Positions 25,006 through 38,800 of a stretch of DNA of 64,000 nucleotides are shown in pieces; the stretch's first letter is position 1; each line of letters starts with the position of its first letter. The DNA comes from Telmatactis stephensoni (taxonomy: Eukaryota > Cnidaria > Anthozoa > Actiniaria > Isophelliidae). The position numbers and the translations under genes are program-made. The stretch is from the NCBI GenBank assembly GCA_029948255.1, contig JALIZF010001733.1, positions 352,001 through 416,000 on the forward strand, given 5' to 3'. Below the pieces are notes generated by a model that worked only from the letters and a program-made list of their open reading frames with translations, was not told where the DNA came from and ran no database searches.

Positions 25006-25585
25006 CCGATTCCCTAGAGAATCCAAAACATAAAAAACAGTAGCCATGTTGGATATGAATAAACCACAGACACTAATTCATGGTTCCGACTCAGATAATA
25101 GCAAACCAATCATCGAGCAGTTTTCCCACTGGAAATAAAATTTTGTCCAACAAACAATTCACTCAGTATCTGTTTTATAGAGTACTACAAGGATTACTAG
25201 GCAATTTTCTTTGATTTTCACAATCAACTTCTTTTAATTTTCAGCGACCAGAGTTTTAAATTCTGAGATAATTTAATTTATTTGATGAGCTTGTAGGACA
25301 TAGCAACGGTAACTAAGGGGAGTCGGAACCATGAATAAGCCCTACCCTTATGAAGTTCCATTCCTACACCTCCAGATCCTTTCCGGTACTGAGCTTCTTT
25401 GTTATGTTTTCACTACTGTCAAGGTGTTCTTAAAGGAGATTTAACTTTTTACTATGAAAAGCAATTTCAGAGGATCATCATGGTCGTTTAGGTATGACAC
25501 GTCACAATGGTCTATCGTAAATATTTGTGTTGACTTTCATCCAAGATGGCTGCGCCGTGACGTTACCTGCAGCCAAGCAATTACT
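25006..25585 (+). repeat. dispersed TGACG repeat copy, split by a MITE
   Basis: The first half (gagaatccaaaac and agccatgttggat) lies at 25019-25055, and the second half (catccaagatggctgc, then gtgacgtta) at 25540-25566. The same order is contiguous in the tandem units (for example 1028-1152) and at 34913-35032. Here the two halves are about 480 bases apart. Confidence 0.75.
25077..25342. mobile_element. MITE inserted in the dispersed repeat
   Basis: The ends ttcatggttccgactc and gagtcggaaccatgaa are exact complements. The element lies between the two halves of the repeat copy, so it is younger than that copy. Confidence 0.8.
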
Positions 25586-26101
25586 AAAATATACATACAA
25601 TCAAACATTTAAATTGGTTTTCAACAGTTTTATTATAGCCGACTATCCCCATCTATTCTCTATCATGCATCTATATATAAACTCAAGAGGTCTAAAAATG
25701 TGTCCGGCTTTTCCTTCTTGTGTGATTCCATTCGGCTGGTATCCATTATGGTGGAGCTGAAAGCGAATTAGATTTTATTACGTAATAAGGTATTAGGGCC
25801 GCTGTAAACCTGCTTCACACTAGCAACGGAAGCATAAGCGCAAGAAAGGTATGCTGAATTAGTGATGTATTGCTCATTAGCTGCAATGTCATTTCACTAG
25901 TGACATAAGCAACATATGCAGACTCAGCTGAAATGTACTGGCTGGTCATTTGCAGTGCTTGTCTTTTCTCCTGCCTATAAAAATCTACAATGAGTCTGCG
26001 CATGTTGCTTGCGCTTATACTTGTCGCAAATGTAATCAATGTCTTAGAGTAAATCTACTGATAAACAACATGGAAGAAAAAATGTTTTTTCATAAACACT
26101 C

Positions 26102-29100
26102 TTATTCAGTCTTACGCAGTTTAAAGAAGTCCAGGGCAAGTCTTCCCTCATTACAACCACCCCAGTAAACGAGATAGCGGTCATTTCCAGGCCAGCCACC
26201 ATTAGGATGAACACATTTATTATTTTGCTTATTTTGAAGTGATTTCGATGGAAGTCTGCAATGAAAGTATAATGATATAATGATTAATAATGCATACACG
26301 TGGGCAAACTTTGTGCGGTTATACGAAGTCCTGGAAACTGATTGGTTGATAAGTGATATAAAATCTATATATATATATATATTTTCGTGAAGATCAACAA
26401 CAACAGCAACAACAACAACAACAATAAAATGATCAGTGTTTACCTTCGATACATCGATTTATCCCTTGGACAACTATCCATCAACAACAGTTTTTTGCCA
26501 TTTGAAAGTGAATGTCCTTTCAGCAGTGAAAAGAGGAAAAAAAAGTTAATGACATTGTAAGCTAAAAATGAGCAAAATTGCAAAGAACAACAAATTATTG
26601 TGAATTATATGAGTAAGTCGAGGAATAACTTCACGAAGTTTGATCCTTTTCATTTGTAATGACTCTGATTAAGGCCACATCAATTTCCGCGACTGACCAT
26701 AAATCAGTCAAGAGTTAATTTACATGTAGGATTATTAGTCAAGTACAACAAAATAAGGTGGTTAGGGCCGATCGACCTTAGCATCCTGCTATGCATATAG
26801 GAACTCGTATATAGCCACCTGAGCAGGAAGTTAAGTCTCGATCCAGTAAGAGAGAAGAGGGAATTTACTGAGAGGGGAGAGGAGTCGGGGCTAGAGGAAT
26901 GAGTTGTATCGAGATTAAAAACACCTGCACAGGATGCTATCTTTTTTTATCTTCTTTCACTTAAAAGTAACAGATCGTGAAGTCAGACCCTTCTCCTACC
27001 CCAAATAAAAAGATAAGTAAATAGAGATTACTTCATAGAAAGTGCCGCGTACAGGTTTATACTCACGAGTTGTGTCAAAACACGAACGAGCGAGGAACGA
27101 CGCGAGTGAGTGTTTTACGCAAACAACGAGTGAGTATAAACCTGTACAAGGCACTTTCTATGAAGTAATATGTTTATTATATGTATCATGAAAATTTCAT
27201 TGAATAAAGCAATAAAAGAAAACTTAGAAAGGCTTCAAAACTCATTTAAAAACAAGTAAACAAACGAGCAAAAATAAGCTTAAAATTCGCTAGGTAACTT
27301 AATTAAAATTAAGGACGAAAATATAGAATATCTTTCTATGAACCAGGTGATCTGGAGGATTTTGATTAGCCAATCAGAATGCGAATCGCTTTTCAGGAAA
27401 AGAATCAATCCCAAGCGTCCTTTGCGAGCGCAAAACCTTGATTTGAGGAAAAAGCAAAACAAAATGGCGGATGCCACGAAGTGAAGAAATTGTTATAATC
27501 CTGGGTATTTAGCACATAAAAAGATTCCTTGTTTAAAGACTATGTTTAACAAATAATAATTAACATTTATTTATCCTTACTGCATCAATGCCTGTGGATT
27601 TTGGCTAAAAAATGAACACTAAACTCGAAGGAGAAGTGGAAGGAGTTCCTGAACTCTTCGCAAGATTTATCAACGAAATCTGTATCAGCACTGAGGTCCT
27701 CTGCAATCTTCAGGTTTGCTAGCTAAGCAGTGTCTGGGCCTTTTTCTCTGACACTCTTTCTTGTGAATCATGGATTTTTCAAATTAACACATGTAGCTAG
27801 GATCAAGGATATTGGAGCTGCAAATAAAAACTTTCAAGGTCACTGAGTCCCAAATTTAACTTTCGTGTTTCTTCTAGGTATAACAAAATCCTACTTATTA
27901 GGAATTTTTTGTTTGTTATTTAAGTCATTAACCTATTATTACCGTTATATGATGATATAATAAAACATATTTAGGAATATACCCATTTGTCAGTGTCATG
28001 AAAATTTGTAAACCTGTGCAAATGATACTTATTTGAACCAATTTTCTAATATTCATCAGTAGTGAATATTCTGTACACCACAAGGTGAGATGAAGTGCCC
28101 AGCTTTGTATTTTGCAATATCCATTGGTACTTTTTTTTTCTCTGCCAACTGAAGTGCAAACTCCTTGTCAATCATAACCACAACAACATTACTGTTTATT
28201 AGACTCGTCAAGTTACAGATAGAGATCATATCAAGTAGTAATGAAATAAAATGTTACCATGGAAATAATTCAAGTTTTACATTGACATAGATTATTGCAG
28301 TGCCCTAATATAACTCGGTACTTAAGTGCCACACTGAACTGTTTAAAAAATGAACATGTATCAAGCCATTTTTGTGTATTTTCTGTGAGAAGAAACTTCT
28401 CTCATTTGCCCTCAAAGTGATATGGTATTCATATAAACTCTTGGATTTGTTTACATTTTGATAGAGTTTCATATAAGTATGCCCAAGAGGTTATAATTTA
28501 ATTTTGTTTGTTGGCTAAGCCTTCTTTGGGGGCAGTATCCTGGTAGAAAAAAAATAGAACCACTTTAGCTAGGGTGCAAGGTTAGTGAAAGGATACCAAA
28601 CAATGTGGTTGGTCTTTGGCTTGGTAAAAGTGTTTTCCATGCCTGGTCTTAAAAGTTATATTTCAAGGATTTTTGAACAATATGTGGGGGAGCTAAGCAT
28701 TGCACAATGACTTCAGAACCTCTGCGAAGGAGGCTATATCAGGGACGTAGGAGCCAGGGGGCAGTAACTCCCCTTTCTCCCCCAACTTTTGGACCATTTA
28801 GGAATACAAACATACATTATCACTATGGATGGTAAATGTAAGTAAGTTATTGGCTCTTGTGGACAAACTGTTATCAGTATAAAGATTACAGGTTTTCTCA
28901 GAAATCTCAGTCTTTGTTTATTGCATCATTACTTTGAGTGAAGTTTTTCAAGGTCAGGTTTGAAAAACCAGCATAATTATTTTCGAGACTTGTGTAGCAG
29001 AACATCTGTAATGTAAATTGACTTGATTTTTCCTTTACATATGTGAATTCATAGTTACAAAAACTGTAATTCCCTGAGCTTTCCAGTCATTGACCCATCT

Positions 29101-32100
29101 TCAGGGGAAGAGACCCCAAAGCTCAGGACATTTTTGTAATAAATTTTCAATTGAAGGAATAACTGGAAAGTAGTCAATAAATTGTAACTAGAAACCAATG
29201 TACAACCAAGTTCTGAATCTTTATTAAATGTTTATGTTGTGGCTAAATCTTCTCCTTGGTTAAAATATAAATTTTCCTCACTTCTTTCTTTCTGTCATGG
29301 TCATGCATTATAAAAACAAGGGGGTAATAATTATTGAACCAAGAATAAAATTGGATCAAAACATCTACATGAAAGAATCGAAACTGCAGTTTCAGGAACA
29401 AATTAGGTTAAGACGAGATTAATATGCACAACAGATTTATTACAGTTACTAAAGGCTTTCACAAAGCAAACATGGTAGCAATACAGTAAAATATATAAGT
29501 TGATTAACGAAAGTAGCAATGTTTTAGAGATTACAAGTACTTCCCTTTCCAGTTTCAACTCAAATTTTATCGCTACCGACAACTTCTCAAACCATTTTAC
29601 CAGAAAAACGCCAAGATACATCCCACTTGGACAGCTGTTAGTCAGCATAAAGATTCGAGTTCTCAGCTTCTTCACTGTACGTTACTCGTTTTCGATAAGA
29701 AAACGGTTTTTGACCAAATATTTTCTAGATTTTCTCGAGACATTTTCAAAATGGCCATCACAAAAATATTGTAAACCAAGCGCGCAGAGAATGTTGGGAT
29801 TGATTCTTTTTCAGATTAGAAAATCATGCTTTGCGCGCCCACTCAGATCACCTGGAAGTTATCTCTTTATTATATGTGCCATGAGAATTTGCACAAAAAG
29901 CAATATAAATTAAAATGTATACTTTGAAAGCTGCAAGGCTAATTTCAAATCAATCGATGACCGATCTCAAAGTCAAATGAAAGTCGGTTCGTAGAAAAAG
30001 CCTAACAATAATCAAAGGGCCCTATGGCTAACTCGTGGATATATCGTGAATAGATATGTACCTAATAAAAGTAATGTCCCACTGCGTATACTGCTTCATT
30101 GACCGAAATGGCCACAGGAAGCCCAAGCAATACATTTTAGTAAAATAACGAGTTTTCATTTGAAGACAAAAATCTCAATAAAACAATAATTTCTTTAGCG
30201 AAAAAGAGTCTTTAGCTATAAAAGAAGAAAAAAAATGTGTCAAAAAAAGTGAAAAAAAAAAAAAAATTCCCCGCCGGGCCGGGATTTGAACCCGTACTTT
30301 ACGTTTGTAAAGCCAAGGGCATATCCACTGGACAGGCCACTGGACCATCCAGAAGTTGTATGATTTCGTCTGGTGAATTTTGTATATTTATTGTCAGAGT
30401 GTGGTTATAAAACAAATGCAAAAATGCTTCTCTCTGTGCTCTGTAGCAAAATGTCGCTATAAAGATAAAAGAAATTACTTTACAAAACACTAAGCCAATA
30501 AACTAACTCAATACGCCTTTTTGTTGCTGTTTTCGGCTAGCGGACTCGAGGCACACGGCGGCCCGGACCGACGGCGGCTTTCAAAATGTTTTCGTTTGTT
30601 TAACTTATCTACTTTGACTCTTGTGATAATAGAGTACGAACACTAAAAGCTTGGATTACTTTGATGTTGCACTTGAAGAGATTTTTCTCGCTTGATAGCG
30701 ATGTACAAAGTCTGGCTATCGACTGCAGTGCGATATTCTATTGCGTAATTAAGTCATGTCTACACTTGCTTCGGTACTTCGATGGTTTTACTCCTGAAAT
30801 AGCTTGTACTAATACTAGGAATTTAATGATCTAAAAAGCTTCTTCTTTAAACAACGTCTGTATATATTTTTCGTGTGTATTGGACATGTCTGGGAGTGCT
30901 TCTAGTCAATGCTATTTCAAGCTAAATGTAATATAAATTTTGTCTATAGTCTGATTTCAACATAAATCGTGAAAAGCAAATATCGTTGATCTGTGAATAG
31001 TTAGGGAGTCCCGGAATACATAAATGATTGGAAAAGATCGAATAATATGATCAGAAAATTGCCTTACAACATTTCCTGAACTTCGGCTCAGAGCGGCGAG
31101 CGGAGTCGAGCAGAAACAGTCTCGTACCCAGACTCTAACGGGTATCTGCTAACGTCTGAGTGAGCGAGTGACATCGAGTCCCCACAATAACTCCTTTCTA
31201 TGCTTCGCATATCCACGAGTTAAAAATTACTAATTCTGTAGTTTCTTCGTTCAAACAGTTTTCAAACTGAAAGTCATTCGCTATCATATTCAATGAAAAA
31301 GTGACGGCGAGGTTTCTTTCTTACTTGAAGGAGAAAGTTAGCGATGTAGTTGGTCGTAGTTGTCAAGTGATTTTGGCTCAATCTCTTCTATATTCTTTCG
31401 TTCGTTATTTGAACTCAAAAACGTTTCCAGCAATGTAATATCTCTTTGCGTTTTGCTGAGAGTGTTTTTGTTTTGTTGAAGACTTATGAATTCTTCTACA
31501 AAAGAATCAACAGAAATAAATCTAGAAGATGCTTCCGCCATTTTTCAGACTAGTTTTCGGAAGCCATTAAGTGCTAAACATCAACTAAAATCTGCCTCTC
31601 ATTGGGTGATTAGCTCTTTGCGATATTTTGATTGGTTATACATCTCACATGTGAAAAGTGCTATACGCGACGCTGATTGGACATATCGCTGTTTTTCACA
31701 TGTGAAAATATAGCGTATAGATTTCTACACACTGGCTTTATCCAATGAAATTCTCATGATACATATAATAAAGAGAATTTCGTCATGCTCGGAATGGACT
31801 CAGACGCCTTTTACCTTATATTATCGTTCAATTGATAGTGTTATTGATTACTTTATTATTGATTCAGATTAGATTATTGACGTTGTTTGAGATCTACCTT
31901 CGGGACAAACAATCTTTCCGCTGCATTTGTGGAAAATCATTCCATCGGCATCAAAAAGGAAGTTCATGTAATTGGCAGAACAATTAACGTCAGCTTTTTT
32001 AAAGATGAGGGCGTGGCTCCAAGTCGTTGTGTTTTCAACTGGGTTACAGTCACCGCTCTTTGGCTGAACACAGTAGCCACCATAGCTTTTGATAGGACTT

Positions 32101-32101
32101 T
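26102..32101 (-). CDS. C-terminal Cys/lectin-like module and stop
   Basis: Exons 31898-32101, 26444-26516 and 26102-26255. They encode YGGYCVQPKSGDC, FHKCSGKIVCPE, HSLSNGKKLLLMDSC, then NNKCVHPNGGWPGND, LVYWGGC and FFKLRKTE-stop. This is a second copy of the module at 45575-46531, but with one extra intron after VCPE. The CVHPNGGWPG pattern recalls small beta-rich repeats seen in cnidarian secreted proteins; that family link is from memory and its ligand is unknown. Confidence 0.85.
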
Positions 32102-35100
32102 CTGAAAATTGAACATAAGATGTTTATCAATTACAATCATAAAACGTTCAGGATAATTTATAGGATTCTCGGAAAAGCCAGGCAAAAATATCTGGACTGG
32201 TCAATTCAAGTTGTAAAAGTACTTAATGAAAAGATTGAAGATGCTTAATAGCAAGTTGCTGCATTGCCATTGTTAGAGTAGTATTTCCATAATGATAACC
32301 TCTTCAAAGTGACACCCATGCAAAAATAACAGAAATCACTCATTCATTCTTATGCTGCTTAAAAACCTTTCGTTTTGTAGTTTTCAAAAATATGCATTTA
32401 ATTTCGTACGAAAAAGGAAGTAAAGATGCTGGTAATAAACGTATGCTTCATCGACTGTGAATAAGTAAAGACATTGAATCTGGAAGGAAAAGAAAAGAGG
32501 TGCATCAAATTTACAACGTCGATTAACCACAAGTAGCCCTGGGAAGCCTGTGGCTAAACCACTGATTGCATTCCTCTTAGTGCATACCCCTGAGATGCGC
32601 GCGACTGGGTACGTCATGTAAGATAGCCATCTTTTTGCTTCAAGGTTTCTATCGATTATACCCTATTAGCATTCACCAACATAAGGGCTATTACAAATCC
32701 TGCGTTCTGATTGGCTCCCTAACCTCGGGCTATTGGTGATAGCCCGAGTTGAGAGGAAGCGCGAGTTTTGATATCAATAAAACATTTTTCTCTCTTTGTT
32801 TTGTTTAGTCTCGTTCACCTTTGGCCCAATATGTTGGTGAATACTAAAACAATTAGACCTCTCGGCCTCATGGACTACGAGTTTGAATAGCCCATTCGGC
32901 CTACGGCCTCATGGGCTATTGACTTATAGTCCATTCGGCCTCGAGGTCTAATTGTTAAGTATGATCATGCCATAGACGTACCTGGACATGAATAGCAATC
33001 TTTTTCTTCGACGGTTTTCTCTTTTGGATTACAAGATCTACCACCACATCTTGGTGCAGGATTTGTACAGGTCCTAGAACGTCTTTGTTTGGCTCCACTC
33101 TTACATAGCTTATCGCATTTCTGCCAAGCACCCCACGCAGATAGACCGCCATCGACTAGCAGTAGTAACAGAATTTATTATTAGGATGTTTTTATTTTAT
33201 TTTGACTCTGGATTAGAATTGGAGCGTCGGGCCATGTTATACTGAAAGACAAGGTGTATTCCATGGAATTATACCTGGTTTCCTGTCAGCATCACAGTCG
33301 TCTTCGTTAACCCAATACCATATAACTCCTGGGCTACCCATGCCACCATCATAAGTCCAAAAAGCAGGGTTGTATTGTGTATCTCCCCAAATAATCGAGC
33401 CCGACGGCCAATAAGTAAGACTATATGAAGTTGTCAATAGAGCCTTTTTGGTTTTCTCGTTAGCGCTGAACCATGGCATTCTGTTATTTAAGCTTTTCCA
33501 CCATGAAAAGAACCAATTGTCGAACTTTTTCAGCAGAGTCACCTTCGTTTGACTAGGAGAGGTTGCCATAAAGCTGAATAGTAATAATAAGATACAATAT
33601 GATGATAAAAATATCTTTCAATTTCTCCAAGTGTATCAATTCATAACGGCATTTTTCCGTCAGTATTAATGCCCATCTCTTATGCTATATTGTGATAACG
33701 GCTATAACGTGAAGTTGTGGCAACACAAAGATTTTGGATCTTTATTTTGACCTTTCGTGTCTTAGGGCGCAAAATTAATTGGTGCGATAACTTTTGGCAG
33801 AATGTTTGGTGCGTCTCACGTTTTTGGTTTGTCTTCTATCTGCAGTGATGTGATAAACTTTGCAGATCAATAAATTTAGATTTAGATTTAGATTCTGCAG
33901 TCCCCCACACCACTACCTAATGTTGCGGTTTCTAGGTAACCCAGTAAGATGTGTTGGGTAAGAAAATGGTGTGTCGTGCCATGGATTCTACCACAACATT
34001 GATTGATCGATGTGAGGGGGGGGGGGGGGGGCACCTAGAAGTACATGGAAATCACACACGGTTTGAAATGAATAATCGTATCAATAATTTTGGCATTATT
34101 GTAGGTCAGTTGAGTTCGATTTCAACAATGACCATAAATTATCAGTTAGCATTGCTTCAACGTGACTAACTTAGATTGAGCCGCAGTCAAGCTGATTCAA
34201 ATCGAAACGCAACCTTAGGCTAGGCAAGTTGGAGCATAGGATTTTTTATCTAGTTGGAACCTTACGTTACTCGTCTATCAATCCAACTCTTTGTCTAGTC
34301 AAATCCTACCTTCGTACTCAGACTGAATGATAGAAAATCTGTGAAACGCGATTACTTTTTCTTTTACTCTGAAGGTCTGAGGCTCGAAAGCAAAGTAACA
34401 CTTTTGATTTTTCTGTATGGTATTGCTAACTGATTTCTACCCAGTTCATTCATTATTGTATCTTTATACCCCCGGCGTATACACGGACGCAGCCTAAACT
34501 AGTTCACTTGCTAGTATTGACGCTAGTCTCCGTCAGCCTATTCCCTCTCAATTTAGTTTCACACAATAGCGATGGGAATAAGGACACTACCTGTACTCAT
34601 GAGGAGCACTCCAAACTCCTCCCCAGTGCCCTCGTTCATGTGCATCCAGTTTGTACTTGAAAGTGCTGTTGTGTCCCAGGTTTTTAATGGTATCAGCATA
34701 TTTAAGTATTGAGTAGTCATCGTTCAGGCTAGGTCGATAAATATTTCTGCGTGAATAAAAACAACAAATATCCGAGTTACGGTAGTACTGAGGCAAAGAA
34801 AAAGCCGCGCGCTTGCAAAATTTGCAATAGAACCTTTTAGTTGTGAAATATTGCCGGCTCCAGACTCTCCAAGGGGAAAACCTAAATTGATGGGGTGCAT
34901 CCATACCGTTGGGAATCCAAAGACAATGAAGCGGTAGCCATGTTGAATGACCAAACAATAAACGCTAATGAGAAATCTTTTGTTGAAGGTCAACCAAGAT
35001 GGCTGCCGTGACGTCACATGCACCCTAGCAATAGGGGTATTTTTAATCTAGTCGAAACCAGCCGGACAGAACGGCTGGTTCATAAATGTTACATGTCAGT

Positions 35101-35814
35101 TCTTAGCATTAGTCATTTAGGAGCTAGCCGTTCTGCCCTGTTTTATTTCACCAAATAAGCCTTTAGCATTATGACGTTTAATTTCATAACTCTCTTTATA
35201 CCACAATCCTTTTGGAGTATATATTGTTCATCAATTTAAGAATATAGTGTTTGTATTCTCCAGGGATTTTTAAATTTTAATATGAAAGCTAGATTATTGA
35301 AGAGGATTCTGGTATAGATAGAGGTATGGAACTTCATAAAGGTAAAGGCTTATTGAAAGTGCTCACCTTGCTGGTACTTGTGCTCTTGTCCAGCTATTAT
35401 GGCGGCTGGTAACCACCAAGGTGAACGCACCGGGGTCAGACGCCATGTCACAGAATACTGGTAGATAACTGAAGTCATTGAGAAGACGAATCATGTAATA
35501 ATCGTCTTTGTACGTCTGTGATTTCCTGACACCATGAACTTTGATATCGAAACAGGAACGTCTAAGGAAACAAGGTTCCAAAATGAAACAGGTCTACATA
35601 GGACATAATGTGGTGTCCTTCAAAACTTCAGTTCACTGCTTACTAGTTATGCAAAATCGAAACAATATGGTGATAATGAATAATTCTTTTCTGAACCGTC
35701 AAGCCAAGAATTTTGAACTGAAACTACGTCAGAATTTGGATAGAGGCGAAAGTAGATCCCCCGCAAACCTCTAAAGTAAGGATCGACCCATGTGACTGTT
35801 TAAATTTCCTTTCC

Positions 35815-35854
<40 letters not shown>

Positions 35855-38800
35855 ATAGTTTCTTTTCGACCGCTTAATGTGTGCAATTGTGTAAACCACA
35901 ATAGAATATAAAGACAATTATATAAATTACCTTGTTCCCTCCCTCATCCAATATCGAACTACACCAGGATTTGGCTTCAATGATGGTAAATACGAAGGTG
36001 AATCAGGAGATCCATTATTGTAGACAATAGAACCAGAAGCATCTCGAGCTGTTGATCCAGTGCTCAAAAAGATAGCAGAGGAAATTCCAAGCCTGGGCAT
36101 ACGGGTAGCCAAAGTGGCTTTTTTATCGATATTGTTAAAACTTTCCACCATTCGAACGTTTGTCTGTTTGTCGCTGGTTGAGGTAAACGTGTAATCCAGT
36201 GGCGCATCAAAGATGCCACCATATTTATTTAGCCCGTCAGCCTCGATTCGATATTGGAAGAAATCCTGAACGGACGAAAAGATAATGTTGAGGCAATGAT
36301 ACTTATCCTAATACTTGGGAATGCCCTGCCAAAATCTGTCAGAAGGGCAAAGTATACATCCAAAAAAATGAAGAGAATCAAAATAAACATACAAAAATAA
36401 TTAATTATAAACTGTGAGCAAAGGTAGCAGAAGGCAAAACTTGGTTGGTACAAGATACCATAATACTAAGAGAGCGAAACTTAGTATTAATGTCTGTGCG
36501 ATGTTCGTGGCGGCTAAGGCTATTTTTAGTAACTTCGCCATCGCGCCCGCAAGGCTCTCAAACAATAGAATTTGATTTTTGACGTGCGCGCGGACGGGAC
36601 CGTTTGCTTAAGAGCCTTGCGCGCGCGATGGCGAAATTACTAAAAATAGCCTTAGTCACCGCGAACATCGCACAGACATCAATACTGAGTTTCGTTCTCT
36701 TAGTATTACGGTCTCTTGTTTGGTGTAAGAAAACACTGAAATGTGGAGCTTCATTTCATGTTGCAACTTCAAAGTAGGCTTACAACTGTACAATTAGTAT
36801 TTACCGATTGGTGGTGTAGTTTACAGCACCTCGTTTGCAGAATTAAAATATTTACACCAGAATCTCGAAAAAGAACGCAGGGCAAGGCTCAACGTGTTAT
36901 TGACTGAGAAAGCCACTTTCTTCCCGTTGGTGCAACAAACTCCCCCCTCCACCCTTGGCCCCTACCCCTCCCTTCCCTCCCCTACCCCAAAAAAATCAAC
37001 AACAACAACAAAACCTAACGATACGAATGGGAAAATGGCTTGATTTGAACATTTCAAGTTTTGACTGATGTTAGGATTACTTAAATGACGTTAGAACATG
37101 CAAATGTAGAGTATAAAATTACTCACTTGTGATTTATCAAAATCTTTGATGGCATCAGCGACATCAAGAATCGAATAGTCAGCGTTCAAAGATGGTTGAT
37201 CAGTATTTCTGGATTTGACGTTCTCAGCTGTCCACCCTGTATGGGTTTTACTTGTGACCAGCAATGTCCATCCTCCTCCTCGACTTGTCAGATCACAATA
37301 GGTCTTGACAGGTTGTTTACCAGGCAGTTTGATCGTATATACGCCATCTGAGAAACCAAACATAAACTGTAACTTCAAGACATTTGTATTATACAAAATT
37401 TAGTTTTAATCTAATACCATTTAGTGGAGTTGTTTGGAGGCCTCTCATTTGGATTTCCATACAAGATCTTGGTAGTTGCCATAGACCTTCACGCATCCAA
37501 TACCAGATATATTCTGGTTGACTTTCTGCTAAGCGTGCATTAATCCAAGGTGCAGGATGATAATTTATCTCATCGCCTGAAATAAGGGACTGTATGTAAA
37601 TGATTGACTTTTAAGAATATCGCTGTGAGATCTCGACCACAAGCAGCAGAAAGCATGTATGTGTTAATGTAAAGGCAAAATTTCATGGCGAGCATGGGTT
37701 TAAAGGTCGGCCCACGAAGCGATTTGCTGCCAGGACATTCTCCAGTGGTACGCTCCTGGAGCAAACATCCTTCCAAAGATTTCAATGGAGCTTCGCCAAG
37801 TTATTCATTTTATGAAATACTGAAGCTTAAAAAAATATGTTGTTTGATTTTGATAAAGTGAAAGTCCACTAGAAAAGTAGCAGTGATTTTTTAGCGCTAT
37901 ACGGCTAATAGCACATTAATCCATATACTACATGGCGGAACAAATTGTGTTTATTAAAATTTTTTGACAAAATAAATGTAACTAAAACATCAAAATCGTC
38001 ATCTGGCCTTTCGTCATTTTGAAAACCATGCTTGTTTTCTCTCTTGCAAACAAGTATTTTGCGGTGTTTACGCCAATCAGAGCGCGCGTTCTACAATGTT
38101 TATTTCATAATTTCTGTTAGAAATTGAACATTCTCAAACGTACAATTTGTCCTGTAAGCTTTATCCTTATGTATTCCAAATGAACGAAAATTTAATCACT
38201 TCAAAAGTAAAATTTACCAGTAATAGTTCCCCACCAGCGTTTTTTCGGATCTCGAGAAGTTGTAAGCCTTGCGCCCGAGATCCAAGGCATTCGTTTCTCG
38301 ATTCCATTATCAGAGTAATTCCAGTCATCGAATTTTTTGATCAGTTGAACGTTAGTTTGTCCATTTGTTGTAGCTGTGAATGTGTACGATCGATCAGCTT
38401 CCCATACACCTCCCCATCGACCTGGTAGAAAGATATAAACAACAAGCAAAATACTTCTTTCTTCAGTTTTCCAAATAAAATACTTTGAATTTATAAATAA
38501 ACTACAATACGTACCATGAGTCTGAGCTTCCAGGCGATACTCAAACTTACTGCCAATAACATTCAAATGATTCTTGATATCATCAGCATATTTAAGTATC
38601 GAGTAATCGCTCTTCAAACTTGGCGAGTCAGCGTTTCTTAGCCGCACATTGTCTTTGGTCCAGCTATTAGTATGACTAGTAACCAATAGCGTCCATCCAC
38701 CTCCATCACGTGACATATCACAAAAGGCCTTAATGGCAGGTTTCGATAAACCATGAGGGTAAATGTCGTAAATACCATCTGGAAGATCTTGATTTGCCTT

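Larger units (their letters stand above)
26517..31897. other. long intron of the ADAM-like gene
   Basis: This 5.4 kb intron holds a MITE (27028-27169), repeated end sequences at about 27171, 29864 and 31772, a SINE head (30270-30352) and a recombinase-like fragment (31338-31541). No ADAM-gene exon was found between the borders. Confidence 0.6.

Noticed and set aside
34587..34958. Single 123-codon minus-strand frame around 34600-34950
   Set aside because: Only 34591-34746 is exon, with a clear acceptor at 34747; the rest is intron including a repeat copy.
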